A DNA stretch of 64,000 bases from Mycolicibacterium sphagni (GTDB lineage: Bacteria > Actinomycetota > Actinomycetes > Mycobacteriales > Mycobacteriaceae), in contig NZ_VBSB01000010.1 of assembly GCF_013337765.1 (NCBI RefSeq), positions 434,001 to 498,000 on the forward strand. Reading direction: 5' to 3'. A program made the position numbers and the translations under genes. The notes under the pieces were generated by a model that saw nothing but the letters and a program-made list of their open reading frames with translations, searched no databases and had not been told where the DNA came from. Each line of letters opens with the position of its first letter. The stretch's first letter is position 1. Positions 16,226 through 24,113 of this stretch are shown piece by piece.

Positions 16226-17383
16226 CTAGATCACACCGCTGACGCGGGTACCGGCGTGCACCGACTCCAGCACAGTGCGCATGGCCTCGGCGCTCTGCTG
16301 CCAGGAGAAGTCCCGGCTACGCGCTTTGGCCTTGGCGCCGAGCTCGTCACGCAGGACGTGTTCGGCCAGTACGTGTTCAAGACGATCGATCAACTCGGCG
16401 TGGTCGTCGACCAGCACGCCGGTCACTCCGTCGATGACGGAATCGGTGAGGCCTCCCGATGAGCGGTAGCCGATCGTCGGCACGCCGTGCTGGGCGGCCT
16501 CGATGACGGCAAGGCCCCAGCCTTCCTTGCGGGATGGCAGAACGTGCACCCAGGATCGTTGCACGACAGAGTGTTTCGTCTCGTCATCGACGTGGCCGTG
16601 GAAGGTGACCGCGTCGGCGATGCCGAGGCGGTGTGCACGCTCGACAAGCGGCTCGTGCCACCAGCCGCCACCGACGATGTCCAGGTGCAGATCCGCGACG
16701 CGCGGGCGAAGTGCGGCCACCGCATCGAGCGCGTCCTCAATCTGCTTGTGCGGCACCAATCTCGACAACACGACGACGCGGGGCGTCGACGACCGTTGCG
16801 CGGTGAGGGTGTCCGCAGGCGCCTCGTCGAGGCCGTTGCGCACCACGGCGATCCGCGCGGCGTCGACCCCGAGGTCGGACAGGTCGCGGGCCGACGGCAG
16901 GGAGACGGTGACGTACTGATTGCGCCGGTGCATGCGCGGCGACAGCCACGACTCGACCAGCCAACCCAGCCTGCCGACGAACCGGCCGGCGACGGGCCAC
17001 TGTTCGCGGTGGCAGTGATGCACCAGCACCGCCACGCGTCGTCCAAACGCGAGCCGGGCCAGGAACGGCACACCGTTCTGGGTGTCGATGACGACGTCGG
17101 GACGCGCCCGTCGCAGCGGGCCGAGCCGCAGACGGGCGGCGACCATGGCCAGGCCTGCCCAGATATAGACGCTGTAGGGCCCGCCGCCGCGGCTGATGGC
17201 GACGCCGTCGACGACCTCGCAGCGGGGGGCGCCGGGATACCGGGCAGTGCGCAGGGTGACATCCATGCCCGACTCGGCCAGCAGCGTGCCGATGCGCTGG
17301 ACGTAGGTTTCGCTGCCGCCACCCTGTGGGTGGCCGGTGTCCCGCCAGCACAACAGCAGGACGGAGCGAACGGGTGTGGACAT
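16226..17383 (-). CDS. GT4-family glycosyltransferase (Rv0225-like)
   Basis: 385-residue GT-B retaining glycosyltransferase. The N-terminal nucleotide fold has the loop GHPQGGGSETYVQRIGTLL, typical of GT4 mannosyl/glucosyl transferases. The donor domain has VVVLSRLVPHKQIEDAL and the EX7E-like stretch SRKEGWGLAVIEAAQHGVPTIG (first Glu in KEGWG, second in VIEAA). It is cytoplasmic or peripheral to the membrane, using an NDP- or GDP-sugar. Position matches Rv0225. A hypothetical protein gene lies 56 bases upstream on the same strand. The acceptor is unknown; the surrounding envelope genes suggest a glycolipid. Confidence 0.88.
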   Translation of the reverse strand: MSTPVRSVLLLCWRDTGHPQGGGSETYVQRIGTLLAESGMDVTLRTARYPGAPRCEVVDGVAISRGGGPYSVYIWAGLAMVAARLRLGPLRRARPDVVIDTQNGVPFLARLAFGRRVAVLVHHCHREQWPVAGRFVGRLGWLVESWLSPRMHRRNQYVTVSLPSARDLSDLGVDAARIAVVRNGLDEAPADTLTAQRSSTPRVVVLSRLVPHKQIEDALDAVAALRPRVADLHLDIVGGGWWHEPLVERAHRLGIADAVTFHGHVDDETKHSVVQRSWVHVLPSRKEGWGLAVIEAAQHGVPTIGYRSSGGLTDSVIDGVTGVLVDDHAELIDRLEHVLAEHVLRDELGAKAKARSRDFSWQQSAEAMRTVLESVHAGTRVSGVI

Positions 17384-17439
17384 CGCAGTTCAGCCTAGAC
17401 GGCGCACGATGCAGACCGGAACGGCTCGAGTCGGAGGCT

Positions 17440-18000
17440 TCAGGGCCCCGGATCGCCGTAGACGCTGAATTCGTAGGACGTCAGCGGTTCCAGGACCGGT
17501 GAGGTGGCCAAGCCGTTGGAGCCCGCATACGATTCGGCGGCGCGGGTCGCGATGACCAACAGCCGTCCCCGGTGCCCGGCAAAGCAGTACCACTTGACGC
17601 CGTTGTCGGCGAGGTCGAGCTGCATCGAATCCTCGTCCAGGTACTCGGCCAGGAGCAGAACCTGGTCCGAGACTGGGGTCGCCTGCGCCTTGCAGATAGC
17701 GCTGTAGGTGGATCCCGGTAGCTCGAATTCGGTATTGGGGTAAAGAAATCCGATGCCGCGCAGGGGATTACCCATGTCGCTCGGCAACTGATGGACGCGC
17801 TCTCGGCAGACCGCTGACACCCACTCGGTAGGCGTGCCGCTTACCGGGTCCACCGTCAAGAAGGCAGGATCTTGCGCCGGCTTCCCGACTCCGATCGCCT
17901 TGGGAACGCCGACTTGCGTCTGCATCGAGGCAAGCGTCCAGATCACACCCGAGATCGCGACGATGACGACGAGCACGGTCAGTGTGGTCTTCACCTTCAC
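17440..18000 (-). CDS. Single-pass membrane protein of unknown function
   Basis: 186 residues that I do not recognise. There is an N-terminal anchor (about 5-22, TLTVLVVIVAISGVIW), then an extracytoplasmic domain of about 155 residues with three well-spaced Cys (VSAVCRERV, SAICKAQ, KWYCFAG). The C-terminal half (VKWYCFAGHRGRLLVIATRAA) looks like a compact beta sheet. GTG 18000 is chosen because GAGGGGG lies 9 bases upstream; GTG 18009 touches that site and is too close. It reads toward the GT4 gene and is divergent from the methyltransferase. Confidence 0.7.
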   Translation of the reverse strand: MKVKTTLTVLVVIVAISGVIWTLASMQTQVGVPKAIGVGKPAQDPAFLTVDPVSGTPTEWVSAVCRERVHQLPSDMGNPLRGIGFLYPNTEFELPGSTYSAICKAQATPVSDQVLLLAEYLDEDSMQLDLADNGVKWYCFAGHRGRLLVIATRAAESYAGSNGLATSPVLEPLTSYEFSVYGDPGP

Positions 18001-18131
18001 GTCCGTCACCCCCTCGCCGTTTCTTCGAACGGCGGTATACCCGGTGATCTCCGGTAATCCGCGAATCGAGTTGCACCTTGTGCAGCTCTGCACTCGAACT
18101 TTCCCTGCGAATCGTGAGTTTCGACGCTGGT

Positions 18132-18137
18132 TAGGGT
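18132..18137 (+). promoter_or_regulatory. -10 element for a probably leaderless methyltransferase transcript
   Basis: TAGGGT ends 6 bases before the GTG start at 18144, the standard distance from a TANNNT box to the transcription start. No Shine-Dalgarno is present. This indicates a leaderless mRNA, common in mycobacteria. Confidence 0.5.
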
Positions 18138-18143
18138 GGGGCC

Positions 18144-18923
18144 GTGGCCGTCACCGACCTGTTCGCCCAGCGCGCGACGCTGGGCCGTTCGGTACGGCTG
18201 CTGGGCGAATTCCGCCATGAACAGGGCGACCCCGCCCGCTTCTACGGCGCGTTGGCCGCCGATACCGCCGATATGGTCACCGACCTCTGGCAGGCCACTC
18301 ACACCGGCAGCCCCGTCGGGCACACCCTCGTCGACGTCGGCGGCGGACCCGGCTACTTCGCCACCGCGTTCACCGACGCAGGCTGGAATTACGTGGGTGT
18401 CGAACCGGATCCCAGTGAGATGCACGCCGCGGAACAGGTGCGCCAGGCCGGACCCGGCTCGTTCGTCAGGGCGTCCGGAATGGCCCTGCCGTTCGCCGAC
18501 GACAGTGTGGACGTCTGCTTGTCCTCCAACGTCGCCGAACATGTGCCCCGGCCCTGGCAGCTCGGTGCGGAGATGCTGCGCGTCACCCGCCCCGGTGGGC
18601 TGGCGATCCTGTCCTACACCGTCTGGCTCGGTCCGTTCGGCGGGCACGAAATGGGTCTGACGCATTACCTGGGCGGGGCCCGGGCGGCCGCCCGCTACAC
18701 CCGCAAGCACGGCCGGCCCCCGAAGAACAACTACGGGTCGTCGCTTTTCGCCGTCTCCGCGGCCGACGGCCTGAACTGGGCCGCAGGCACAGGGGCGCTG
18801 GTCGCGGCATTCCCGCGCTACCACCCGCGATGGGCGTGGTGGCTGACATCAGCGCCCGGGATACGGGAGTTCTTGGTGAGCAATCTGGTGCTGGTGCTGC
18901 GCCCGCCGATACCGCGGAAATGA
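18144..18923 (+). CDS. SAM-dependent class I methyltransferase (Rv0224c-like)
   Basis: 259 residues. Motif I LVDVGGGPGYFATAF near residue 57, the acidic motif II residue in VGVEPDPSEM, and the post-motif SSNVAEHVPRPWQLGAEMLRVTRPGG identify a Rossmann methyltransferase of the type that acts on small molecules or lipids. The M. tuberculosis counterpart is Rv0224c (about 254 residues). It is probably translated from a leaderless mRNA. The stop codon overlaps a KstR-like box that belongs to the next gene, 41 bases away. Confidence 0.88.
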   Translation: MAVTDLFAQRATLGRSVRLLGEFRHEQGDPARFYGALAADTADMVTDLWQATHTGSPVGHTLVDVGGGPGYFATAFTDAGWNYVGVEPDPSEMHAAEQVRQAGPGSFVRASGMALPFADDSVDVCLSSNVAEHVPRPWQLGAEMLRVTRPGGLAILSYTVWLGPFGGHEMGLTHYLGGARAAARYTRKHGRPPKNNYGSSLFAVSAADGLNWAAGTGALVAAFPRYHPRWAWWLTSAPGIREFLVSNLVLVLRPPIPRK

Positions 18924-18933
18924 ACAGGTTCTA
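18920..18933. promoter_or_regulatory. KstR-type operator upstream of the aldehyde dehydrogenase gene
   Basis: On the minus strand the site reads TAGAACCTGTTCAT. It matches the cholesterol-regulon consensus TNNAACNNGTTNNA at every fixed position except the last. It overlaps the methyltransferase stop and lies 31 bases before the ATG at 18965. From memory, the M. tuberculosis orthologue Rv0223c is in the KstR regulon, which supports the call. Confidence 0.65.
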
Positions 18934-18964
18934 GTTTCTGTCTTCAGTAGGTAATGTGACGGTC

Positions 18965-20437
18965 ATGACACAGAGCACAGCGTTCAAGACCGAATGGGAC
19001 AAGCTGTTCATCGGCGGCAAGTGGGTCGAGCCGTCGACCGCTGAGGTCATCGAAGTGCACTCCCCGGCCACCGGCGAACTCGTGGGCAAGGTGCCGCTGG
19101 CCGCCAAGGCCGACGTCGACGCCGCCTGCGCCGCCGCCCGCAAGGCCTTCGACGAGGGACCGTGGCCCCACCTGGCGCCCGCCGAGCGTGCCGAGATCCT
19201 GGGCCGCGCCGTCAAGATCCTCGAAGAGCGGGCCGAGGAGCTCAAGTTCCTGCTGGCCGCCGAGACCGGTCAGCCGCCGACGATCGTCGACATGATGCAG
19301 TACGGCGCGGCGATGTCGTCGTTCCAGTACTTCGCCGGCGCCGCCGACAAGTTCACCTGGCGCGACTTCCGCGACGGCGTCTACGGCACCACGATGGTGC
19401 TGCGCGAGCCGATCGGCGTCGTCGCCGCCGTGACGGCGTGGAACGTGCCGTTCTTCCTGGCCGCCAACAAGCTCGGCCCCGCGCTGCTGGCCGGGTGCAC
19501 GATCGTCGTGAAGCCCGCCGCCGAGACCCCGCTGTCGCTGTTCGCGATGGCCGATATCTTCGCCGAGGCCGGGCTGCCCGAAGGTGTGCTGTCGGTCGTT
19601 CCCGGTGGCCCGGAGACCGGTCGTGCGCTGACCGCCAACCCCGAGATCGACAAGTTCACGTTCACCGGGTCCAGCGCCGTCGGCAAGGAGATCGCCAAGA
19701 TCGCCGCCGAGCGGCTCAAGCCGTGCACGCTGGAACTGGGCGGCAAGTCGGCCGCCATCATCCTCGAGGACGCCGATCTGGACTCGACACTGCCGATGCT
19801 GGTGTTCTCCGGCCTGATGAACACCGGGCAGGCCTGCGTCGCGCAGACCCGCATCCTGGCTCCGCGCTCGCGCTACGAGGAGGTCGTCGAGAAGATCTCC
19901 GCCGCGGCAGCAGCCATGCCGGTCGGGCTGCCCGACAACCCCGGCGCGATGATCGGATCGTTGATCAGCGAGAAGCAACGCGAGCGTGTCGAGGGCTACA
20001 TCCAGAAGGGCATCGAGGAGGGCGCGCGGCTGGTCACCGGTGGCGGCCGTCCCGAAGGACTCGACAACGGCTGGTTCGTGCAGCCGACGGTGTTCGCCGA
20101 CGTCGACAACTCGATGACGATCGCGCAGGAGGAGATCTTCGGACCGGTCCTGTCGGTGATTCCGTATGACACCGAAGAGGACGCCGTGCGGATCGCCAAC
20201 GATTCCGCCTACGGCCTGGCCGGCTCGGTGTTCACCACCGACAACGACAAGGCCATGAAGATCGCCGCCCAGATCCGCACGGGCACATACGCGGTCAACA
20301 TGTACGCCTTCGATCCGGGTGCGCCGTTCGGCGGCTACAAGAACTCCGGTATCGGCCGCGAGAACGGACCCGAGGGTATCGAGCCGTACACGCAGGCCAA
20401 GAGCGTGCTGCTGCCGTTCGGGTACACCCCCGAGTGA
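18965..20437 (+). CDS. NAD(P)-dependent aldehyde dehydrogenase (Rv0223c-like)
   Basis: 490 residues. It oxidises an aldehyde to the acid. Active-site residues are all present: Asn160 (TAWNVPFF), Glu257 (LELGGKSA), Cys291 (NTGQACVAQ), and the coenzyme-binding FTGSSAVGK at 233-241. Length is normal for the ALDH superfamily. ATG 18965 is preferred to GTG 18956 because the protein then starts MTQSTAFKTEW like family members; the alternative adds three residues. A KstR-like box overlaps the promoter region, suggesting induction by steroid intermediates. A bidirectional terminator follows at 20501. Confidence 0.93.
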   Translation: MTQSTAFKTEWDKLFIGGKWVEPSTAEVIEVHSPATGELVGKVPLAAKADVDAACAAARKAFDEGPWPHLAPAERAEILGRAVKILEERAEELKFLLAAETGQPPTIVDMMQYGAAMSSFQYFAGAADKFTWRDFRDGVYGTTMVLREPIGVVAAVTAWNVPFFLAANKLGPALLAGCTIVVKPAAETPLSLFAMADIFAEAGLPEGVLSVVPGGPETGRALTANPEIDKFTFTGSSAVGKEIAKIAAERLKPCTLELGGKSAAIILEDADLDSTLPMLVFSGLMNTGQACVAQTRILAPRSRYEEVVEKISAAAAAMPVGLPDNPGAMIGSLISEKQRERVEGYIQKGIEEGARLVTGGGRPEGLDNGWFVQPTVFADVDNSMTIAQEEIFGPVLSVIPYDTEEDAVRIANDSAYGLAGSVFTTDNDKAMKIAAQIRTGTYAVNMYAFDPGAPFGGYKNSGIGRENGPEGIEPYTQAKSVLLPFGYTPE

Positions 20438-20500
20438 CGACGATGCGGCGAGGAACGAGCCGCTGAGGAGTCGCTCCATCAGCCTCAGTAGGTCGAAACG

Positions 20501-20538
20501 AAAAGGCCCCCGCACGCACAGCGTGTCGGGGGCTTTTT
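20501..20538. terminator. Bidirectional intrinsic terminator
   Basis: A GC-rich hairpin (GCCCCCGCACGC paired with GCGTGTCGGGGGC, one bulged T, loop ACA) is flanked by AAAA on the left and TTTTT on the right. It can therefore end both the plus-strand ALDH transcript and the convergent minus-strand hydratase transcript. This is the clearest terminator in the window. Confidence 0.85.
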
Positions 20539-20574
20539 CGTGCGGGCTAGTAGCTTTTTCGTGCGGGCTAGTAG
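20533..20574. repeat. Perfect 21-bp tandem duplication at the hydratase 3' end
   Basis: Two exact copies (20533-20553 and 20554-20574) of a unit beginning CTTTTTCGTGCGGG and ending CTAGTAG. The second copy contains the hydratase stop codon; the first copy carries the terminator T-tract and a duplicate of the gene end. It looks like a recent slippage duplication. Confidence 0.85.
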
Positions 20575-21026
20575 ATCGCGCGGACGATCATCTCGGCCAC
20601 GGCGGCGGGCTTGTCGACACCGTCGATCTCGATGGTGTGCTTCACGGTCAGGTTGACCGTGTTGTCGTCGACCTTGTCGGCGGCGGCCAGCTCGGAGCGC
20701 ACCCGGATCCGGCTGTCCACCGGCACGGCGGCCACGAACCGGACCTTGTTGAGCCCGTAGTTGACGGCCAGCTTCGCGTTCTCGAGGCGGAAGTTGTCCT
20801 TGCTCAGCGCCGGGACCAGTGACAGGGTCAGGAAACCGTGCGCAATCGGTGTGCCATAAGGGCTTTCGGCCTTGGCCTTCTCGACGTCGACGTGGATCCA
20901 CTGATGGTCGTTGGTCGCGTCGGCGAAATCGTTGATGCGCTTCTGGTCGATCTGTAGCCACTCACTTACGCCGAGTTCCTGGCCGACCGCGGACGCCGCA
21001 TCGTCGATGGACGTGATCACCTTCAT
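20568..21026 (-). CDS. MaoC-like (R)-specific enoyl-CoA hydratase (Rv0130/HtdZ-like)
   Basis: 152-residue single-hotdog hydratase. The hydratase-2 signature FADATNDHQWIHVD holds Asp40 and His45, the catalytic pair at the same numbering as in M. tuberculosis Rv0130; GTPIAHGFLTLSLVP follows. It should hydrate trans-2-enoyl-CoA to (R)-3-hydroxyacyl-CoA and act as a dimer. It is transcribed away from the terminator-flanked 3' end. The FadE5-like gene stops 53 bases upstream on the same strand, so the two beta-oxidation-type genes may share a transcript. Confidence 0.9.
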   Translation of the reverse strand: MKVITSIDDAASAVGQELGVSEWLQIDQKRINDFADATNDHQWIHVDVEKAKAESPYGTPIAHGFLTLSLVPALSKDNFRLENAKLAVNYGLNKVRFVAAVPVDSRIRVRSELAAADKVDDNTVNLTVKHTIEIDGVDKPAAVAEMIVRAIY

Positions 21027-21079
21027 GAAGTCCCTAACTGTTCGATGCCACCGGTTATCCCCGACATTTTTACCAGCGC

Positions 21080-22909
21080 TTAGAAAGCGTCTTCGCTCAG
21101 GTCCATGATCCCCAACTCGATCGACTCCGCGATGTGACGCTCGGCGGCCAGTCGGGGCAGCATGTTGGCGGCGAAGAAGTTCGCCACCGCCACCTTGCCC
21201 TGATAAAACGCCTCGTCCCGCGGATCGGGATCGCCGTCGAGTGCCTGCAGCGCAATCTCGGCCTGCCGCAACAGGAACCAGCCGATCAGCACATCACCGA
21301 CGGCGAGCAGGAACCCCACCGACTCCAGGCCTACCCGGTATAGCTCACGCGCGTCCTCCTGCGCGCCCAGCAGATAGCCGGTCATCGTGGTCGCGATCGC
21401 CCGCAGGTTGTCCAGCGCATCGGCCAGCGATGTGCGGCCGGTGGCCAGCTCGGGCCGGGCGTCGGGGCTGTCGATGAACTTCTCGATCTGGTTGACCACG
21501 TGCGCGAGCGCTCCACCCTGGTCGCGGGCGATCTTGCGGAAGAAGAAGTCCTGCGCCTGGATCGCGGTGGTGCCCTCGTAGAGCGAATCGATCTTCGCGT
21601 CGCGGATGTACTGCTCGATCGGATAGTCCTGCAGGAAGCCCGATCCGCCGAACGTCTGCAGCGACTCGGTCAGGCATTGGTAGGCCCGTTCGGAGCCGAC
21701 GCCCTTCACGATCGGCAGCAGCAGGTCGTTGACGCGCTCGGCCATCGACGCGTCGGCGCCCGAAACCACCTGCGCCACGCTGGGATCCTGATGCGCGGCA
21801 GTGAACAAGTAGAGCGCACGCAGCCCCTCGGCGTACGCCTTCTGCGTCATCAGTGCACGCCGCACGTCGGGGTGGTGGATGATCGTCACCCGCGGCGCCG
21901 TCTTGTCGGTCATCTGCGTCATGTCGGCGCCCTGCACCCTGGTCTTGGCGTACTCCAGTGCGTTGAGGTAACCGGTCGACAAGGTGGCAATTGCCTTGGT
22001 GCCCACGAACATCCGGGCGTACTCGATGACCTTGAACATCTGCGCGATGCCGTTGTGGACATCACCGACCAAATAACCGATCGCCGGGGTCCCGTGCAGT
22101 CCCAGGCTGAGTTCGGTGGTGGCCGAGGCCTTCAGGCCCATCTTGTGCTCGAGGTTGGTGACGTAGACGCCGTTACGGTCGCCGGGCTCGCCGGTCTCGG
22201 GATCGAGCAGGAACTTCGGGACCAGGAACAGGCTCAGACCCTTTGTGCCGGGTCCGGCACCCTCGGGGCGGGCCAGCACGAGGTGCAGGATGTTCTCGAA
22301 ATAGTCGCCGGTGTCGCCGTTGGTGATGAAGCGCTTGACGCCCTCGATGTGCCAGGTGCCGTCGCCGTTGTCCACCGCCTTGGTGCGTCCGGCGCCGACG
22401 TCGGAACCGGCGTCCGGCTCGGTCAGCACCATCGTGGCGCACCAGTTTCGTTCCGCGGCCAGCGGCGCCCAGTGCTTCTGCTGCTCGTTGCCGATGTGGA
22501 ACACGATATTGGCCATGATCGGGCCTGCCATGTACATGAACACCGCCGGATTGGCCCCGAGCACCAGCTCGTCGATCGCCCAGGTGACCATCGCCGGGGC
22601 CGGGACGCCGCCGACCTCCTCGACGAGCCCGATGCGGAACCACTCCCCCTGCTGCCAGGCCCGCATCGACTTCTGGAACGGCTCGGGCAGCGTCACCACA
22701 TGGGTGGCGGGATCGAAGGTCGGCGGATGTCGGTCGGTCTCGGCGAATGATTCGGCCACCGGACCCTCGGCCAGGCGGGCCGCCTCGGAAAGCATCTCGC
22801 GCACCGAGTCCCCGTCGAGGTCCGGATAGTCGTCGAGGGCCTTCCCCAGGTCGAGCAGCTCGAAGAGGTTGAACACGAGATCGCGAACGTTGCTCTTGTA
22901 GTGGCTCAT
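21080..22909 (-). CDS. Acyl-CoA dehydrogenase, FadE5-like
   Basis: 609 residues, the long form of the acyl-CoA dehydrogenase family. It starts MSHYKSNVRDLVFNLFE like M. tuberculosis FadE5 (about 611 residues), which it resembles throughout. Flavin and substrate motifs are TMVLTEPDAGSDVGAGRTKAV, EGVKRFITNGDTGDYF, and, late in the protein, GGSGFLQDYPIEQYIRDAKIDSLYEGTTAIQ, where the catalytic Glu lies in YEGTTAIQ. FadE5 acts on broad-length acyl-CoAs as a homodimer. It is divergent from the small-ORF/TetR operon across a palindrome-rich promoter region, so that TetR probably controls it. Confidence 0.92.
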   Translation of the reverse strand: MSHYKSNVRDLVFNLFELLDLGKALDDYPDLDGDSVREMLSEAARLAEGPVAESFAETDRHPPTFDPATHVVTLPEPFQKSMRAWQQGEWFRIGLVEEVGGVPAPAMVTWAIDELVLGANPAVFMYMAGPIMANIVFHIGNEQQKHWAPLAAERNWCATMVLTEPDAGSDVGAGRTKAVDNGDGTWHIEGVKRFITNGDTGDYFENILHLVLARPEGAGPGTKGLSLFLVPKFLLDPETGEPGDRNGVYVTNLEHKMGLKASATTELSLGLHGTPAIGYLVGDVHNGIAQMFKVIEYARMFVGTKAIATLSTGYLNALEYAKTRVQGADMTQMTDKTAPRVTIIHHPDVRRALMTQKAYAEGLRALYLFTAAHQDPSVAQVVSGADASMAERVNDLLLPIVKGVGSERAYQCLTESLQTFGGSGFLQDYPIEQYIRDAKIDSLYEGTTAIQAQDFFFRKIARDQGGALAHVVNQIEKFIDSPDARPELATGRTSLADALDNLRAIATTMTGYLLGAQEDARELYRVGLESVGFLLAVGDVLIGWFLLRQAEIALQALDGDPDPRDEAFYQGKVAVANFFAANMLPRLAAERHIAESIELGIMDLSEDAF

Positions 22910-22991
22910 CGATTGCGTCCTTTTCAGTCGCCGACGCAGCCGAGCCTAGTCCGTTTAGCTGGCCTGATCAGCGGGATCCACCGGCCGTCAG

Positions 22992-23013
22992 GAATATGAT
23001 CTGGATCATATTC
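22992..23013. promoter_or_regulatory. Perfect 22-bp palindrome, likely TetR operator
   Basis: Arms GAATATGATC and GATCATATTC flank a TG centre. The site lies 83 bases upstream of the FadE5-like start (22909, minus strand) and 158 bases before the divergent small ORF. Its AT-rich arms stand out from the GC-rich surroundings. The TetR at 23309 is the natural ligand candidate. Confidence 0.7.
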
Positions 23014-23110
23014 GTTCACTATGCGTGGAACTATCCGCACTTCAGCAGGGGGCTCTTCCTGCGATGAACGCTCATGGCAGTTTTCGTCTTGCACTTAGAG
23101 CCTTCTAATC

Positions 23111-23150
23111 TTATGGTCATAATCATAGTTATGGAGTTGGTCTAGAGACC
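23111..23150. promoter_or_regulatory. Two further short palindromes before the small ORF
   Basis: TTATG-GT-CATAA at 23111-23122 and GGTCT-AG-AGACC at 23139-23150, each perfect with 5-base arms. The intervening sequence is AT-rich (TTATGGTCATAATCATAG) and may hold the -10 region. They lie just upstream of the AAGGAG at 23160 that serves the small ORF. Confidence 0.4.
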
Positions 23151-23170
23151 TTCCCCGCAAGGAGAGAAAA

Positions 23171-23308
23171 ATGTGGCTGATCGAGCTGAACATCGCCGGC
23201 CACCGGTTCACGCGCCAGGTGCCCGACAAGCGCCGGCCGTTGTTCGGCCGGGGCGCTCGTGCCCTGGCATGGCGGGGTAGCCACGTCAGTCAATCCCCCG
23301 CCGCCTGA
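23171..23308 (+). CDS. Small basic protein (45 aa) abutting a TetR gene
   Basis: A 45-codon ORF beginning MWLIELNIAGHRF. It has a strong ribosome site (AAGGAGAGAAAA) directly before the ATG, and its TGA is immediately followed by the TetR ATG at 23309. By my count 39 of 45 third codon positions are G or C, as in real genes here. The peptide is basic (many Arg) with no signal or membrane helix. I do not recognise it. It could be a small regulator partner, or a translated leader that couples TetR expression to upstream translation. Confidence 0.65.
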   Translation: MWLIELNIAGHRFTRQVPDKRRPLFGRGARALAWRGSHVSQSPAA

Positions 23309-23941
23309 ATGACCCAGACGCCAGCCGGTACCGCCCGCCGAGCCCGGGGCTCCACCCGCACGAAGATGCTGGTGAGTGCCGCGGAGGTGCTACGCGAACG
23401 CGGCGCTGCCGGAGTGACCATCGACGAGGTGCTGGCCCGCAGCGGTGCGCCCCGCGGCTCGGTCTATCACCATTTCCCCGAGGGACGAAGCCAGATCCTG
23501 CGCGAGGCGTTGGACTACGCCGGCTACGAAATCAGCGCCAGCCTCGACGAAGCGGCCAAGGAGAGCACCACTGTGTTGCTTCGCCGGTTCGTCCAACTTT
23601 GGGAAAATGCCCTCCTCACAAGCGATTACACCGCCGGATGCCCCGTGCTCGCGGCCGCCGTCGGTTCCGGCGAGGACGAACACCAGCTGACCGCGGTCGC
23701 AGGCGAGATCTTCAGCCGTTGGCGAGACGCCGCCAAGCAGTCGTACCTGCGCGACGGCTTCGACACTGCCGAGGCCAGCGCACTGGCCGACATCACCCTG
23801 GCCTCGATGGAGGGTGCGGTTGTGCTGTGCCGATCGGTGCGCAGCCTGCAACCCTTGCACGACGTCACCGCTCAGCTGGAGTTCCTGATCAAGGCAAAGG
23901 AATTCGTGACGAAGTTCGGCGTTCCGACCCTCAACGCCTGA
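23309..23941 (+). CDS. TetR family regulator, LmrA/YxaF type
   Basis: 210 residues. The DNA-binding domain is at about 17-60 (GVTIDEVLARSGAPRGSVYHHFPEGRSQ); RGSVYHHFP and the later DYTAGCPVLAAAVG are typical of the LmrA/YxaF group, which often controls drug exporters or redox genes. It starts directly after the stop of a 45-codon ORF and is divergent from the FadE5-like gene. The palindromes at 22992-23013 and 23111-23150 are candidate operators. Confidence 0.92.
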   Translation: MTQTPAGTARRARGSTRTKMLVSAAEVLRERGAAGVTIDEVLARSGAPRGSVYHHFPEGRSQILREALDYAGYEISASLDEAAKESTTVLLRRFVQLWENALLTSDYTAGCPVLAAAVGSGEDEHQLTAVAGEIFSRWRDAAKQSYLRDGFDTAEASALADITLASMEGAVVLCRSVRSLQPLHDVTAQLEFLIKAKEFVTKFGVPTLNA

Positions 23942-24038
23942 GCCGCCCCCGACGGCGTTAATTCTCGGTTGATTCGGCCCCGGTAGGGCACCGTCGTGGT
24001 ACACCGACAAGGTCCCAACAAAACAACCGGAGGTAAGC

Positions 24039-24113
24039 GTGTTCGAACCTGACGACGTCACCACATCTGACGACGAGCGCGGCGAGGACGAGATCGACCT
24101 GCTCCCCGCCTGA
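24039..24113 (+). CDS. 24-aa acidic peptide coupled to a PhyH dioxygenase
   Basis: GTG 24039 follows CGGAGG by 4 to 5 bases and opens a 24-codon frame (begins MFEPDDVTTSDDE, ends EIDLLPA). Its TGA overlaps the ATG of the dioxygenase gene by one base (TGATG). Twenty of 24 third positions are G or C. The peptide is strongly acidic (about 11 Asp/Glu), with no Cys and no membrane segment. It lacks the C-terminal Val-Tyr of mycofactocin precursors. It may be a leader that primes translation of the dioxygenase, a partner, or a modified-peptide precursor; the last is speculative. Confidence 0.5.
   Translation: MFEPDDVTTSDDERGEDEIDLLPA

Noticed and set aside
18944..20515. 523-residue minus-strand ORF across the aldehyde dehydrogenase gene
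   Set aside because: Full antisense to a textbook ALDH with all catalytic residues; His/Gln/Arg-rich composition typical of a shadow frame.
21500..22750. 416-residue plus-strand ORF across the FadE5-like gene
   Set aside because: Antisense shadow; no domain character or ribosome site.
24039..24113. Mycofactocin precursor (MftA)
   Set aside because: Peptide ends in LLPA, not Val-Tyr, and no MftB/C/D genes are near.
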